Source: Amaurobius ferox (taxonomy: Eukaryota > Arthropoda > Arachnida > Araneae > Amaurobiidae). Taken from it: 64,000 nt of DNA. Positions 34,700-46,439 of the stretch are shown piece after piece. The notes beneath the pieces were generated by a model. The model was not told the DNA's origin. It did no database searches and worked only from the letters and a program-made list of their open reading frames with translations. Position numbers and translations under genes: made by a program. Position 1 is the stretch's first letter, and each line of letters starts with the position of its first letter. The DNA is taken from positions 117,567,065 to 117,631,064 of the forward strand of contig OX578142.1 of the NCBI GenBank assembly GCA_951213105.1, in the 5' to 3' direction.

Positions 34700-36967
34700 A
34701 CTTTCCTTATATACATAGTATAATGTATAATGAAAGTATTGTGACGGGGTCAAAAATTCCAATTCGAGTTTTTGACGGCAGGTCACGTTCAGGCATCCTT
34801 GAACACGAATCGAACAATTTTGTGGTGATATCTTTCTCTCACTCTTATGTTTGTTTGTGTGTGTCTATGGAGACAGTATCTCACGAACGACTGAAGCGAT
34901 TGGGACAAAATTTGGTACAAAAATTACAATATGTGAATCCTGGAAGCCTATTGTTTTTAAACGCAATCTAATGTTCAGAACCGTCCCAAATTTTCGAGTA
35001 AAATTTTGAAAAAATCATCAAAAAATCAAAAATAACCTTTAATAAAGTTACGCAAATAATCATTTATTATGTAATTGCCATAAACTTTAGAACGTTAGAA
35101 TGAGCCGTTCTTAAGATACTGCACATTTTTCAAATAAATTTATTAAAAAACACAAATAAAAAATATATATCAACTATTGTGAAATATGTTCACTTTTCAT
35201 ATGTGATATTGTGCGATAAATTTTTTAACATCATTCTCGACAATCTAGCTCGTTCCATTCACGAGAAAATCTATTTTGGACAATGGTTTTGTATTTGGAC
35301 GCCATTAGTTATTTATTTACTATTAGAAACACTATTTCTCCAGCCATCGCTTGGCGAGATTTGGGCGACGAATTTGGCGGAATGTCGCTAACTTGGCGAC
35401 TTTTTGTATGTAACAAAATTGATAAAAATGATAGAAAATCAATGAAAATGTCGACTAATTGCTGAAAATTCAATATTTTGGAAAGAATATAAGAATTCAC
35501 TATAAGAATAGCCCATTTCTCCGTCAGTGTGTCAGTTCACCTCTGTAACGCTTAACGAAATTTTTGCGATGAATTTAGCTGGATATCCCTAACTTGTATG
35601 GGGAAATCGCTAACTTTTAATGTTGCGAAATTGAAGCAAATATCGCCAAATCGACAAAAATGACGCCAAATTGCTAAATATAACGCCAAATCAATGAAAT
35701 TATTTGTGTTTTGAAAGGGGATAGTATTTTATAATGTTTCGGCAGTACGTTTCGAGTCCAAACTTCCCTCTTGACGACCAATTTAGCGACTTTTTTATCG
35801 TCGCCAAATTGATCAAAATACCGCCAAATTAATGAAAAGTCTCTAAATCGATAAAATTGTCGCGAAATTGATAACTGAGAACATTGACGTCAAATCAATG
35901 AAATTGAGTTTTTAGGGGATAATATTCTCATAATTTTTCGGTTACGTTTATCCATCACTCCAACCGTCACATGTGGCGGAAAATTTGGCGACTTTTTTTA
36001 AAATGTAGTCAAATTTATCAAAAAGCGCCAAATCAATAAAAATGTAGGCAAATCGATAAAAAAATGACGCCAACCAATGAAATTAATTATGTTTTGAAAG
36101 GTGATAGTATTGCAAGGATGTTTCGGTAGCGTTTGTCTGTCAGTCCAACAGTCAAACTTTGGTTCAAATTTGGCGACTTATTTTAAATGTCGCTAATTGA
36201 ATCAAAATATCACCAATTCAGCGAAAATGTCGCCAAATCGATAAATGTGTCGGCAAATTGACTAAAAGTTCTCCAAATTGATAAAAAATGACGCCAATCG
36301 ATGAAATTAATTACGTTCTGAAAAGGTATAGTATTGCAATGATGTTTCTGTAGCGTATGTCTGCCAGTCCAAACGTCCCATTTCGCGACAAATTTGGCGG
36401 CTTTTTAAAACGTCACCAAGTTTATCAAACTATCTCCAAATTAACGGAAATGTTGTCAAACCGATAAAAATGTCGCCAAATTGTTAAAAATAACCTCAAA
36501 TGAATGAAAATAATTGTGATTTGATATAGGATAGTATTGTAATGATCTTTTCGTAGCGTTTGTTTGTTGAATTTGGCGAATAATCTAGCAAAGTATCGCC
36601 ATCTCGGCGATATTTCACCCTAGATTGACAAAAATATCTTCAAAATTGCAAAAATGACTTAAGTTAATTAAAAAGAAGCCTAATTGATGAATTAACTTAA
36701 TAAATAATTTAAATAAATAATTTAATAAATATACTATATTGCTTGTTGAGGATGCTATCAATATTGAAAATTGTTTATTTAGAGTTGCGCGAGTTAGTTA
36801 AGTGGGTACTTCGAAATAGTTGTTATATGTTGTTATTCGGAAAATCGAAAAATGTATAATTTAATGTTAAAAACCCAGTACCGTAGATATTGCACATTAT
36901 TTTTTCGCTGCAAAAGAAGTAAATTCATTGAATTATAAAGTCATGTGCTGCCCACATCAGAGATTTT
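34700..36967 (-). mobile_element. Family A element, longest copy (A5)
   Basis: The terminal hairpin is at 34700-34737, the inner palindrome is partly eroded, and the conserved A interior extends to about 35320. A large minisatellite occupies 35330-36640. The far end is CATGTGCTGCCCACATCAGA at 36951-36970, followed by T. At ~2.27 kb it is more than twice the length of A1. No coding capacity. Confidence 0.75.
35330..36640. repeat. Higher-order minisatellite inside A5
   Basis: The basic unit is about 18-21 bp, with the form CGCCAAATTGATAAAAATG. Blocks of several units are separated by a recurring segment GATAGTATTGCAATGATGTT followed by CGTAGCGTTTGTCTG. That segment begins at about 35720, 35918, 36103, 36326 and 36530, giving five higher-order units of 185-225 bp. 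Confidence 0.75.
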
Positions 36968-37403
36968 TGTAGTGATTTCGTGTTAATATAATTGTTTTTC
37001 AAAAGTTAGATTTTATTATTATACGATACATTCACAACTTCATTTGATGTCATTAAGAAAAATATATTTTAACTACATAGTTTGTCATTTTCTATAATTG
37101 TTATCATCCTTTTTATATAATATTTTATGGAAACCCTATAAGTTGTTGGCTAGATATCAAGTAGATACCAGCTAGATACTAACTTCAATGTCAACAGAAT
37201 TCCATGACATAATGAAATTCCTTACTTCTTTCACAGCTTAACAATGATGTACAAGATCCGCTGGCTCTTGATGGTGAGTAGTTAAAGGGGGTACGGACAG
37301 GGGCATCTCTTTCAAGGACACACCAAAGTATTTTGATGGGATTGAGAAGTGTCTCATAAGAATTGAAACTCATAAGAATGTTCAAACGCGATTGATTATA
37401 TTT

Positions 37404-38224
37404 ACTTTCTCTCCAATACATGGTATTATATAGGGGAAGTATTGGAATCATGCCAAAAATTGCAACTCGAGTTTTCGACGGATCTACATGTTTCGAGACC
37501 TCTAGAACACGAAAAAACTATTTTCAGAGTGACGTCTGTGTGTCTGTCTGCCTGGGCAGATTTTGTATCCACTCTAACTCAAAGACTAATTGACCGAATT
37601 TCATAAAATTTTATAGGTAAGAACTTGTTGGGGACCCTAGTGTTGATTAAATTTCGCATAATTCGGAAAAAAAGAACCTGCTATTTTTTGCAAAATGCCC
37701 TTCAAAAAATGCCTGTATGTACTCTAGCTAAAAACTAATAGACCAAATTCCACAAAATTTGGTGAATTGTGGGTTAACCTGGTGCTGATTATATATTTCG
37801 GTACGATTCGGAAAAAAGAACCTGCCTTTTTTGCGAAATAGCCCGCAAAATTCTTCAAAATCTAAAATAAAAGATTACGCATGCTCAAATATATCAATTA
37901 AATGCTTGTTTAATACATTATTTTTGACGGAGAAAGAATAAGACATAAGACTAACCCTATTACTCTAGGATAAACCGTTTTCAAGATATTTAATTTTGTT
38001 TGCATGTTCGCCACGTCACTTTTGAAAATAAGTTCAGTGAAAACGAAAATTCATAAATGAAAACGAAAATTGAAGTAAAAGTGCAAATTCAATAATGCAA
38101 TATAAAATAATGTTGGGTGTTATAATGTGCAATTAAACACGATTTAATGAATTATTGAAGAAATAAAGAGCAGATGAATGTGAGTCTGCAGCGAAAGTCA
38201 TGTGCTGCCCACATCAGATTTTTT
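37404..38224 (-). mobile_element. Family B element, complete copy (B4)
   Basis: The terminal hairpin is 37404-37440. The inner palindrome is AACTCGAGTTTTCGACGG, with its left arm partly changed. The B interior includes AATTGACCGAATTTCAT and two related half-units around 37560-37630 and 37720-37790. The other terminus is CATGTGCTGCCCACATCAGA with T-run at 38199-38224, identical to family A. Non-coding. Confidence 0.75.
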
Positions 38225-38228
38225 AAGG

Positions 38229-38690
38229 TTGTTTTGAGTGCTCTTTTGAGCGTCTTAGTACAATCCTCTAAAGAGTACTAACTTTCAATGCAATAAAAAA
38301 AATTTCCAAATTTTTTAATTGTTGTTTTGAGTGCTCTTGAGCGTACTTTTACTGTCCTATCGAGAGCACTAACTGTCAATGTAATAAAAATAAGAATTTT
38401 AATATTTCTTTTAATTCATCTTTTGAGTGCTCCCGAGGGTCCTTTTACTATCCTTTGAAGAGAACTAAATTTAAATAAAAAATATAAGTTTTCCGTATTT
38501 TTTCAAATGTTGTTTTAAGCTCTCTCAAGCGTCCTTTTACTGTCCTCTGAGCAACAATAAATTTCAATAGAATGAAAAAAATGTCTAAATTTTTTAAATG
38601 TTTTAAGATTTCTCGAGTATCTATCTTCAGAACCGTCTTCCGAAGCGCACTAAATTGCAACTCAAGGTTAACAGATTGTGGCTCTTTGTC
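38229..38690 (+). repeat. ~92-bp tandem repeat array
   Basis: About 4.5 units begin with GTTTTGAGTGCTC at 38231, 38324, ~38420, ~38512 and ~38600 (spacings 93, 96, 92, 88). Each contains CTTTTACTGTCCT and a run AAAAAAATTTCCAAATTTTT. The array starts directly at the end of element B4. Confidence 0.8.
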
Positions 38691-40699
38691 TTGAATAACA
38701 GAAATGACGGGCAACTCTAAAAAAAACCCTAAGTTAGTTTTAACTAAAATGTAATATATGCATAGCTGTTAACATTTTAATTATCCCTATTTGTTACGTC
38801 CGGAGTGGATTCTCTAAGGCTCGAAACGAAGTAAAATTTACTATATGTTAAAGTTTACATGAAATTGAGGGAGGGCATTTATTGAAAAATGTATTCGCTA
38901 TAATATTCATTATTAGAAGATGCAGGGAAGCATATTATTGTATACTATAAAGTTCTATAAAAATTAAATTCCAAAAAAAAATACCATAAGGTACACAGAT
39001 TACGACTATAACGCTACAGAATAAGGCAATACTTGTAACAGGGTACAAAATCCGTTGAAATGCTGCTATATACGCAAATATTGGCGTCATAACATCAGAA
39101 TTGGGCCTTTTGGCTGCTTGCATTGAGATTATGCTGAATATGATGCTATTTGTCGAATGATATATGTTGGCACCAATAATGGAAGATTGTATAAATAATT
39201 CCTATATTCTATAGCTAAATTGTGAATTATTTGTAACGTCTGCACTCTTTATCAGAAAATCTTAATCTTATGGTTTCAATAAATATTTTTCTAACCTTCT
39301 GAAGTGCCTGTTTTCTAATATCACGCAATTCACCATATTTAAGAATTTAGTAGAGTTATTTCAATCACAAAAACAGTGTTCCTCATAGTTCTGATTAAAA
39401 TAGATGCAAGCAGAAATATTAATTAAAAATCAAATTATTACAAGACTTGTTTGAGAAAATGGTGTTGTAAAACATAATTGTTTGTTCACAGTGGCCTGAT
39501 TTCAACCTTTATTAATCAACGACTTATGGCCATACGTCAAAAATTGTGGAAGAGAAAAGATTCAGGTAATGTTTTATTACATATAACACACTTTTTCAAC
39601 TTCTAAAAAATTTTGTTTGGAAGCTAGAAAAATTTAGCGACTTCTCATTTAAAAAAAAATGCATACATTATCAAATTTTAAATCTTTTTTAAATGATTGA
39701 TGGCCATAACATCATTCCATTTTAGAACAGGAAATTAACTCACATTCCATTTCTTTGAACTTCAGCTAATAAATCAAAAAGTACTGTTCTTAAGAAATAA
39801 AAGTGTGTAAGTGAATGTAATAACTCCAACTAATAAAGTTGTCCATTTTTCAAAAAGAAATCTGTGTCTGAGTAACTCGCTTATGACAATTCACTTGGCA
39901 ACAGTTTCCCCCTATAATTATTATTTAACTCTGTTGAGAGAAATTTTCTAAGAAAAGATAGTGGCCCTATTGCGAGTAATTGCAAACTGCAAATGCGATT
40001 TTCAACTGATTGCGTAGTTTTAAACGGTCCAATTAACAGTTCACAGCTAATTTTGTTATTCGGTTGGGAGAGCAATCATTAGTGTGTGCAAGGGATTAAA
40101 GAAGGCTGAACAATAGATGAAATCCTAGGTTATGTATGCGACAATACCTCAAGAAAATAAATCGCTCCATGTCTTTTCTCTATACTAATGTGTTGCCATG
40201 GAACCAAAATAGCTTGAACTCGGTTTTTTCGGTGTCACTGTTATCTTCTAAGTGCTCTTTTGGGAGACTTTTGTTATCTTCTCTTCAGTTTGGGGTGAAA
40301 TAACACTAGATTTTATGTATCTTTTAGAGACTACGTCTTGCAAACTTGGGTCCTCTCAGTATTGGATTAGAGGTATTTAGTGAATTATTATCTGGGATTT
40401 AATACAGGTAACTCTAATCCTAAATTATGCCTAGTTTTTCCGATATGTTTCACTCTCTAGATAGAGATACTTTCTGAACAATATATGTTGTTATGTAAGG
40501 TAAAATCCATATTTGACCGTATTTAGTATTGAATATTTTTCATTAGAAATGTATTACTATTTTAGGTTAAAAATATAGATTTTAACTCTTAAAAGCTATT
40601 TCCATAATGCGTATTTTAGAAAAGCATTATATTAAAAATTGCATGAGGATCTCTATAATTATACATCAAATTTAAAATTTGGAAAAAACATGTTATTGA
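38691..40699. other. AT-rich intergenic sequence, nothing recognised
   Basis: No supported gene, RNA or bounded repeat was found. Short ORFs on the minus strand lack recognisable features. Confidence 0.4.
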
Positions 40700-41418
40700 A
40701 AAGTCTTATGGCAGAAAAAGTCCCTATAGACTTATTTATACCCACGTTCTCTTTATTTTAATTAAATTCAATTCACTTTCAATTCAATTTTCGTTCTCAT
40801 TTGGTAACTGGACTTATTTTCAAAGGTGGCATAGAGAAAATAAGGAAAAACTAAAATATCTTTAGAACGGCTAGTTCTAGTGTAATGGGGTTGGTCTTAT
40901 TCTTTTCCTCGTTAAAAATTACGTATTAAACACGTTTTTGCGGGCCAATTTGCAATTTACGTATTTGCGGGCCACTTTGCAAAAAAGGCAGGTTATATTT
41001 TTTTGAAACATATCAAAATCTAATCAGCACCAGGGTGACCCACAAGTGACTTATCTACCGAATTTTGTGAAATTCGGTCCATTAATTTTTCAGCTAGAGT
41101 GGATACGAACTTTTGCGGGCCATTTCGAAAAAAAAGGCGAGTTCTTTTATCCTAAATCGTACCCAAAACTAATCAGCACCAGATTCTCCCACAAGTGACT
41201 TACCTACCAAATTTTATGAAATTCGGTCCATTAGTTTTTTAGTTAGAGTGGATACAGAATCTGCACAAACAGGCAGATACACTCAAGACGTCACGCTAAA
41301 AATAGTTTTTTCGTATTCTAGAGGTCTCGAAATGTGTAGATCCGTCGAAAACTCGAGTTGCGATTTTCGGCATGATTACAATACTTTCTCTATACATTAC
41401 CTATATTGCAGGGAAAGT
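40700..41418 (+). mobile_element. Family B element (B3)
   Basis: It is near-parallel to B2 at 60993-61753 across TCGTTCTCATTTGGTAACTG, AATCAGCACCAGGGTGACCC and TTAGTTAGAGTGGATAC. The inner palindrome (GAAAACTCGAGTTGCGATTT) and terminal hairpin at 41383-41418 are present. The 5' terminal motif is degraded to GGCAGAAAAAGTCCCT. Non-coding. Confidence 0.7.
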
Positions 41419-41723
41419 AATAAAATAGAATTATATAAAATATTAACAATTTTTTTTATAAAGTTCGAGATATAAATTGAAAACTCAATCAAATTAACTG
41501 GAGAAAAGGTAAGGTGGAAAATTATTATTTTACAAGGAAGAGATATGAGCATGTTGTCAAAATACTTGTATATGTCATTCGTGTTGGATGCATTAACGAA
41601 CTTTAAAATGCACTATAAAACTAATCTCAAAAATACATTTGTCCTTATCTATTCATATATGCTATGATTGGGTGGAGGATAGTGAAATAAACTTAAATCT
41701 CATATAATTTGTTTATATTATTA

Positions 41724-41733
41724 TTTTTCCTAT

Positions 41734-41822
<89 letters not shown>

Positions 41823-42485
41823 TGTGGGCACGCGCGCGAGCGTGTCCGTGAAGACGATATCTCACGAACGAAAGGAGGATTTCAATCGCATTTTGGTACA
41901 GAAATTATAATCAGTGAATACCGGAAGCTATCGATATTAAACGCAATTGAATGTTCGAAGGACCCCGAATTTTCAAATAAAATTTTGAAGAAATCATCGA
42001 AAAATCAGAACCTGTTACGAAAATAATCATTTATTATGTAATTCGCTATTTCAAAACGATTGTCACAAACTTTTAAACGCTAGCATGAACCGTTCTCGAG
42101 ATATTGTAATTTTTCAAATAAATGTATCAAAATGTCGCATGAAATTAGAAAAATTATTACTATTGTAATATATGCTCACGTAATATATGCTCACATCTGT
42201 ACTATTATGCGATAAATTTATTAGCTTCGTTCTCGTGGATCCAGTTCGTTCCATTCACTTGAGAATATAATTTGGTAATTTGTATAATAGTTTTTTATAT
42301 TGACGATTAACAATTCACCAACAGTCATTTATGTATAACAAATGTTTTTCTCTTCATTTATCTGTAACGCTTGGCGATCAATTTAGAGAATTTAGTGATT
42401 AGAGAATTTTAGTGATTAAGAGAATTTTAGTGATTAGAGAATTTTAGTGATTAGAGAATTTAGAGAATTTAGTGATTAATTTAGC
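41724..42485 (-). mobile_element. Family A element, degraded copy (A6)
   Basis: The palindromic end has been replaced by a (TA)n tract (41738-41803) and a (GA)n tract (41804-41821). Conserved A sequence follows (GAAGACGATATCTCACGAAC, TGAACCGTTCTCGAGATATT, TCGTTCCATTCACTTGAGAA). The far terminus is missing. Short repeats of TTTTAGTGATTAGAGAA (about 17-18 bp) fill 42385-42480. Confidence 0.6.
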
Positions 42486-43095
42486 AAAATATTTAATGTA
42501 AATATTTAATGCAAATATACTTGCGGGTAACACATCACAAGAATGACTATTTTAGCCTTACAAATGTATACACTAGCTCACTATGTATTTATATTATATA
42601 TATAACAGTAATGCAAACGCATACCGCAATAGTCACAATTACAGGTCGTTTAAATTACGGTAAACAGAATCTCGCATATTTACACTTTCCAAATCAACAT
42701 TCCAATATTTTATTTGCCCAGACAACATAGTATTAGTGTTTATAAATGTTAAAGTGTTGTTATGCCAAATAAAACCAGAGTATTTACGAAACGTAACATT
42801 AATGAAGACTAATTGTTACCGTCAGTATAGATTTACACCACAGTTTTTTTTTTGTAAGAAACGCATTAATTCTGTGCGTAAAATTTGTTACTATGAAATG
42901 CGTCTTCTATTGGGACATATATGATCGTATTGAATTAATTTTATTTGGAATACAACACGAAACATATTCTGCCTTTTTAAGCCCCATTCCTCAAATCATT
43001 TACTAAAGGAGAGAAAGTCGAAAGTTTACTGCTATAACTTTTTAAGTGGAAATGTATTATCACACTGAAAAATCCGACGTTCTCGGGGAGTTAAA
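42486..43095. other. AT-rich intergenic sequence, nothing recognised
   Basis: No supported feature. Confidence 0.4.
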
Positions 43096-43099
43096 TCGT

Positions 43100-43700
43100 G
43101 AATAAGATGAATTTATTAATATAAAATATAACACAACATTTTTCATATAAATAACAATGAAAATTTTTAAGCATAAATTGAATTTATGAATATAAAAAAA
43201 AACAACAACAAATAAATGATTGATATAAAAAGCAGTGAGAAGTGTCAAGAATAAATTGAATTTATTAATCTAAAAAATAACAACAAGGAAATGATTGATA
43301 TAAAAAGCAATGAAAAGTGTTAAGGATAAATTGAATTTATTAATCTAAAATATAACAACAAAGAAATGGTTGATATAAATAGCAGTGAGAATTGTCATCA
43401 AGGTTAAATTGAATTTATTAATCTAAAAAGTAACAACAAGGAAATGATTGATATAAAAAGCAATGAAAAGTGTTAAGGATAAATTGAATTTATTAATCTA
43501 AAAAATAACAACAAAGAAATGGTTGATATAAATAGCAGTGAGAATTGTCATCGAGGATAAATTGAATTTATTAATCTAAAAAATAACAACAGAGAAATAA
43601 TTCATATAAGCAACTTTCTAAATTGCACGCAACGGGCGTGATACGACCCTGTTCCAAATTATGACTCTGATCCCATCTGACTAAAGATTCAAAAGGAAAT
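43100..43700 (+). repeat. Alternating 75/78-bp array and family D end, copy 2
   Basis: TAAATTGAATTTATTAATC-type starts occur at 43174, 43252, 43327, 43405, 43480 and 43557, with spacings 78, 75, 78, 75, 77. Units alternate between a form with AAGCAATGAAAAGTGTTAAG and a form with TAGCAGTGAGAATTGTCATC, giving a ~153-bp higher-order repeat. The array runs into GCAACGGGCGTGATACGA (43629-43646), the anchor shared with family D copy 1. Confidence 0.85.
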
Positions 43701-43704
43701 CCTT

Positions 43705-44067
43705 TTAAAATCTCCAAATCACAAAATGAGAATCACAATTGACAGAATATTTAGGGCACCACTCATAAAAACCCAACAGGAAGTAAATAGCCCTGACCCT
43801 TCGTGCATTCGCGAATATAGGCTCGGTTTCATTACGCCGAAGAACTTCAATCGCCCGATCTGGACTTCCATAGGGAAACGTTCTCTGATTAAAAAATTTA
43901 ATTGTTCGCTCTCTTAAAAAAATAATTAATACACGAATGGCTTCAATAAATTCATTCTTTCTTTGGAGCAGTGTGGAGTACTTAAAGTAATTGGTGTTAA
44001 ACTTTACACAGTCGATTGGCCTTCGATTTTTTATACCGCAGTATAAAAATAGGGGAGGTTTAAAATG
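43705..44067 (-). pseudogene. Unrecognised coding-like fragment, no start codon
   Basis: An open minus-strand frame of ~120 codons ends with TAA at the low-coordinate end. It has no ATG; the 5'-most codon is GTG at 44068-44070. The composition is balanced and the region less AT-rich than its flanks. A central stretch reads RKNEFIEAIRVLIIFLRERT and later GSPDRAIEVLRRNETEPIF. This resembles, weakly, the frame at 62924-63133, which shares EKFI...FTERIK and ending E..PIF. It could be an internal or last exon, or a decayed transposon protein. I do not recognise the family. Confidence 0.35.
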
Positions 44068-44179
44068 CACGAAAAGTATATATATCTTTTAAATTCGAGG
44101 AAATTTGTCAATTAATTGTTTGGATTCCATTAAAAATTTGTTTGAAAGAGAATTTTTCGATCTTTTCGATTGTGTCACT

Positions 44180-44410
44180 TTTCAACAATAATTTCGACCG
44201 CTGAGCAATCGATTTGGGTGAATATCGACCAAAATCTTTGAAAATCGGGCTAAAACTTAAAATAACTCAGAAAGTAATTCGAAATTAAAAATTAATCCCC
44301 AGGTACACCTTTTCGGTTCATAAAGTTCCTATGTACACGATTTCATGCCCGTGCGATGCTTTAATTTCCCGCTACAGACCTCACAGACAGACACTCACAC
44401 ATACATTTTC
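44180..44410 (+). repeat. Family G diverged repeat, copy 3
   Basis: It contains AATCCCCAGGTACACC, CATAAAGTTCCTATGTACAC and a CACAGACAGACACTCACACA tract. It parallels the ends of the copies at 30.2 and 32.9 kb and shows the generic core described for several mobile families in this window. Confidence 0.35.
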
Positions 44411-44894
44411 ATTTATTATATTCCAATTTAGTTTGAAGTTTTGTCCAGGCACATCCACTGATGTATGTTGATTGCTTGAATAATTCATTTAGCATATATG
44501 AATAGATTCATACTTGGCTCTAATAGCAATTTTGTTCTATTTCCAGATATTACAATATGCCGTTCAGAGAAAGGCTAAAGGGAACACATTTTACCTTTTT
44601 GATCTATACTTGTGGTGTTTTTTCACAAAACTATGCATTGCAAACACTCAAAATTTATTGTTTTTGTTACGAAACTAACCTTTCAGAGCAATAAGGAATT
44701 TATCATTCGACATTTTTATATATTAAAAAAAAGGCTTAGGAATGCAGAAAAGAAATGAAATGAGCTGATAATGCGCAGTATAATTTGTCGGCAAAAAAAT
44801 GGGTTCCGTTTTTCTGTTTCCGTAGAATTACGTCCCCTCAAATGCGACGGAAAATGGCGAAAAATGTAGTGTCGCTTACTAAGCATTTTATGCT

Positions 44895-45030
44895 AAAAGA
44901 ACTTGTAAAATTCCATCGCTCCGGTAAAATTACTGGTAAAATTACTGTTAAAAAACTGGTAAAATTCCGTCGATCCGGTAAAATTACTGGTAAAATTTCT
45001 GTTAAAGAAACTGGTAAAATTCCATCGTAT
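44895..45030 (+). repeat. ~56-bp tandem repeat
   Basis: About 2.3 units are built from CTGGTAAAATTCCGTCGATC and CGGTAAAATTACTGGTAAAA. One frame reads a repetitive Lys/Gly/Ile peptide, but there is no sign of a real gene. Confidence 0.7.
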
Positions 45031-45830
45031 GTATGAAGAGGGGGTACTTATTCGGAGCTTTCAGCTAAAAGAAATGAAGTATACAAAACACTAGGAGGTT
45101 TTTATCTTTGTTTTTTTTTATAATATCATTAATTACTTCTTAAAATCATATTTATATGCCCCAGAAATTTAATCAGATACACCAATTTAAGAAAGGGAAA
45201 CCTTTATTTTCCTATATATTGAGTACAATGTCCATCTGAAATGATTGTAATTTTGTCAAATGATTTCAGCAGTTAAAAAAATAATTTGTACATGATTAGA
45301 TAAACTAAAAATGCATTTTATTAATACATATAATTTTTTTTTGATCACGAATTTTATAAACATTTTTATGATTTTTTGATGTTTAGGGAGACGGGAGGGG
45401 GGGGGGGGGTCATGGAATTTTTCAGAATTTCAAAGAGACGAAAAGAGGGGGAAGGGGTGCGCTTTCTCAGGAGGTGGATTGACGGAATTCTACGGAAGTG
45501 AAATTCATTTTGGGGTACTTTTCTTCTGGATCGCCATTTATGTAACAAACAGCAACTTGATCTAGACAAGAATATTCGAAACCCATATTATTAGAAATAA
45601 TATATATGATTGCGAATTCGATTGTGGCAGAAGTGTCTATAACTGACAAACATTTTTTATAAACTGTGAGATCCTGATTTAAAATGAAGTTTATTATAAT
45701 ATTGTATATTTATTGAGCAGTTTATACTAAAAACTCATGTTTGTAAAAGTTGCGTCACCATGAAGGAATCACGTGATTAAGATGAAACTTACAGCAAATG
45801 CAAATTAGAGTGTGCTATGCTAATGATTAG
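45031..45830. other. Intergenic sequence with a G-homopolymer
   Basis: A G-rich tract lies at 45390-45410 (GGGAGG followed by a ~13-G run). Nothing else is recognised. Confidence 0.5.
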
Positions 45831-45880
45831 AATTTTAGTGTGGGCTGAGCCGCACCAGCTGAACTGCTGTTTTAGCTGTA

Positions 45881-45912
45881 TAAATAGAGAGCTGTAGCTG
45901 GACGCTGAAAAT
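45881..45912 (+). promoter_or_regulatory. Candidate TATA-box promoter
   Basis: TATAAATAGAGAG lies at about 45880, within an unusually GC-balanced stretch containing repeated AGCTG motifs (45855-45905). A start site about 30 bp downstream would fall near 45910. It precedes the small ORF at 46009 and a consensus splice donor at 46231. The evidence is motif-level only. Confidence 0.3.
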
Positions 45913-46008
45913 AGTTTATGGTTGTCTACTAATGGTAAACGTTTCACGAGAAGTCACTATGCATCTACGACGACAGATGGCGCCATGAGTTACAAAGTTT
46001 GAACGGGA

Positions 46009-46212
46009 ATGAATAATCGGCTTCGTGAAGGGTTTTTTTGCTTATCGTGCAATAGCAGTTCGTATGGAGTGCAATGCTACGACACTGATGCAGAGTATGG
46101 AAACATGGGATTGAATAGAACCGGAAGAGGCGCATATTTGGCAGTGGATGAAGAAATGTTACATCTGTACGCTCCTTTTTCACCTTCAGGCAAGCTGAAA
46201 CAGCTGTCATAG
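46009..46212 (+). CDS. Small ORF or last-exon candidate, unknown
   Basis: The ORF is 67 codons from ATG 46009 to TAG 46210-46212. The peptide is compositionally protein-like (for example CYDTDAEYGNMGLNRTGRGA near residues 23-42) but matches nothing I know. A pyrimidine-rich stretch followed by CAATAG near 46049-46055 could act as a splice acceptor, which would make this a terminal exon. Alternatively, a consensus donor, CACGTGAGT, at ~46229-46237 could make the segment a first, mostly untranslated exon. No signal peptide or membrane segment is evident. It may also be chance. Confidence 0.25.
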   Translation: MNNRLREGFFCLSCNSSSYGVQCYDTDAEYGNMGLNRTGRGAYLAVDEEMLHLYAPFSPSGKLKQLS

Positions 46213-46439
46213 GCATGGATTCAAGATACACGTGAGTCTGTGTTGATGTTCCGTAATATGAGGAGTATCTGATATTAAAAACATGTATATAGTAACTCCT
46301 TGTCATGCTTTGCTTCCTAGCCTAATCTATACTCGAACCATAGATCAAATCACATTTATTTTTGGAAAAAATGCATAAATGCTCAAAATAATTATCTGCT
46401 TCTATAATAATGCACTATAAACTTTTAAAAACATTATAA

